Assembly (NCBI RefSeq): GCF_009674775.1
Contig: NZ_WKKE01000005.1
Coordinates: 62,001 to 126,000 of the forward strand
Length of the DNA: 64,000 nucleotides
Source of the DNA: Flavobacterium sp. LC2016-23
Lineage (GTDB): Bacteria > Bacteroidota > Bacteroidia > Flavobacteriales > Flavobacteriaceae
Direction of reading: 5' to 3'
Made by a program: the position numbers and the translations under genes. The first letter of the stretch is position 1. Each line of letters opens with the position of its first letter. The notes under the pieces were generated by a model. The model ran no database searches. It saw only the letters and a program-made list of their open reading frames with translations, and had not been told where the DNA came from. Of this stretch, positions 63,751 to 64,000 are shown in pieces.

Positions 63751-64000
63751 TTATTTTTTATTCCATTTATTGAGAATAAATTTTATAAAATTCTTCTTTT
63801 CTTCTTCTTCATGATATCCGTTAGAATAAGCGCCATAGCCATACCCGTATCCGGAGCCGTATTTAGCTTTATTTTCATATCCGTTTAAAACGATACTCGC
63901 ATTGTTGAGCTCTCCTCTTTTTATTCTGTTATTCAGCAATGTGATCATATCTTTTTTAGTGTAATTCTGTCTCACAATGTACAAAGTTACATCTGCATAC
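63751..64000 (-). CDS. BY-kinase (Wzc-like) C-terminal end, cut by window edge
   Basis: The frame runs in from beyond base 64000 and ends at 63751, giving 82 visible residues. ADVTLYIVRQNYTKKDM and LNNASIVLNGYE match the end of the P-loop kinase domain of Wzc/Etk-type tyrosine kinases. The tail GSGYGYGYGAYSNGY is a tyrosine cluster that these enzymes autophosphorylate to control chain length and export. A short reading frame beginning at a TTG near 63984 is not a separate gene. The kinase pairs functionally with the Wza-like and Wzz-like proteins. Confidence 0.88.
   Translation of the reverse strand, partial: YADVTLYIVRQNYTKKDMITLLNNRIKRGELNNASIVLNGYENKAKYGSGYGYGYGAYSNGYHEEEEKKNFIKFILNKWNKK

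Noticed and set aside
63751..63984. Small separate gene of 77 codons at the right edge
   Set aside because: The apparent start is an internal TTG; the frame continues to the edge as YADVTLYIVRQ, the end of a BY-kinase.
1..64000. CRISPR arrays, tRNA or rRNA genes, insertion sequences, integrase or att sites
   Set aside because: I found no regularly spaced repeats, no tRNA-like cloverleaf, no transposase or integrase motif and no terminal repeats.

Overview
The window looks like chromosomal DNA of a Flavobacteriaceae bacterium, most likely Flavobacterium or a close relative. It is AT-rich, lacks strong Shine-Dalgarno sites, carries a Bacteroidota-type TTG-N20-TATATTTG promoter, and has typical Bacteroidota exopolysaccharide components: a long SLBB export porin, a tyrosine-rich BY-kinase tail and an UpxY-like antiterminator. 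All 61 genes I call lie on the minus strand, so transcription runs from base 64000 towards base 1. Almost all belong to cell-surface polysaccharide biosynthesis. No gap between genes exceeds 300 bases. I saw no tRNA, rRNA, CRISPR array or insertion sequence.

Region A (64000-60787): the C-terminal end of a BY-kinase (Wzc type), a WbpP/TviC-like UDP-HexNAc 4-epimerase, UDP-glucose 6-dehydrogenase and an UpxY/NusG-type antiterminator. A strong intrinsic terminator closes the unit (60711-60753). It is followed by the best promoter in the window (60589-60619) and a leader hairpin (60541-60567).

Region B (60519-31693): a Wzx/Wzy-type polysaccharide operon. It begins with precursor enzymes (UDP-HexNAc dehydrogenase, GDP-mannose pyrophosphorylase, RmlB) and the export apparatus (Wza-like, Wzz-like). 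A pseudaminic-acid module follows (PseB, PseC, PseF, a GNAT, a sugar N-formyltransferase, PseI), with a sialidase-like lipoprotein next to it. Then come the flippase Wzx, five putative glycosyltransferases, an EpsG-type Wzy, an SDR reductase, GDP-fucose enzymes (Gmd, Fcl), RmlC-RmlD-RmlA, a WecA/WbpL-type initiating transferase, a cupin and a PglE-like aminotransferase.

Region C (31500-29533): a membrane-bound PglF/WbpM-like UDP-GlcNAc 4,6-dehydratase. It has its own candidate promoter and is followed by a terminator (29466-29500).

Region D (29357-1): a second polysaccharide system built on an ABC exporter (Wzm/Wzt with a C-terminal carbohydrate-binding domain). It holds nine glycosyltransferases and one acetyltransferase in a row, two paralogous acyltransferase-3 genes, a NeuA/NeuB/NeuC nonulosonate set, an MBOAT/SGNH acylation pair, more glycosyltransferases, a methyltransferase, an O-antigen ligase/polymerase-like membrane protein and the start of a second (PHPT-type) initiating transferase cut by the window edge.

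The locus therefore appears to encode precursors for dTDP-rhamnose, GDP-fucose, UDP-GlcA, UDP-HexNAcA, a 4-amino-6-deoxy-HexNAc and two CMP-nonulosonates, plus two separate assembly routes. The most interesting points are the formyltransferase in a pse cluster that lacks a recognisable PseG, the sialidase-like lipoprotein beside it, and the terminator/promoter/leader-hairpin arrangement just after the antiterminator gene.
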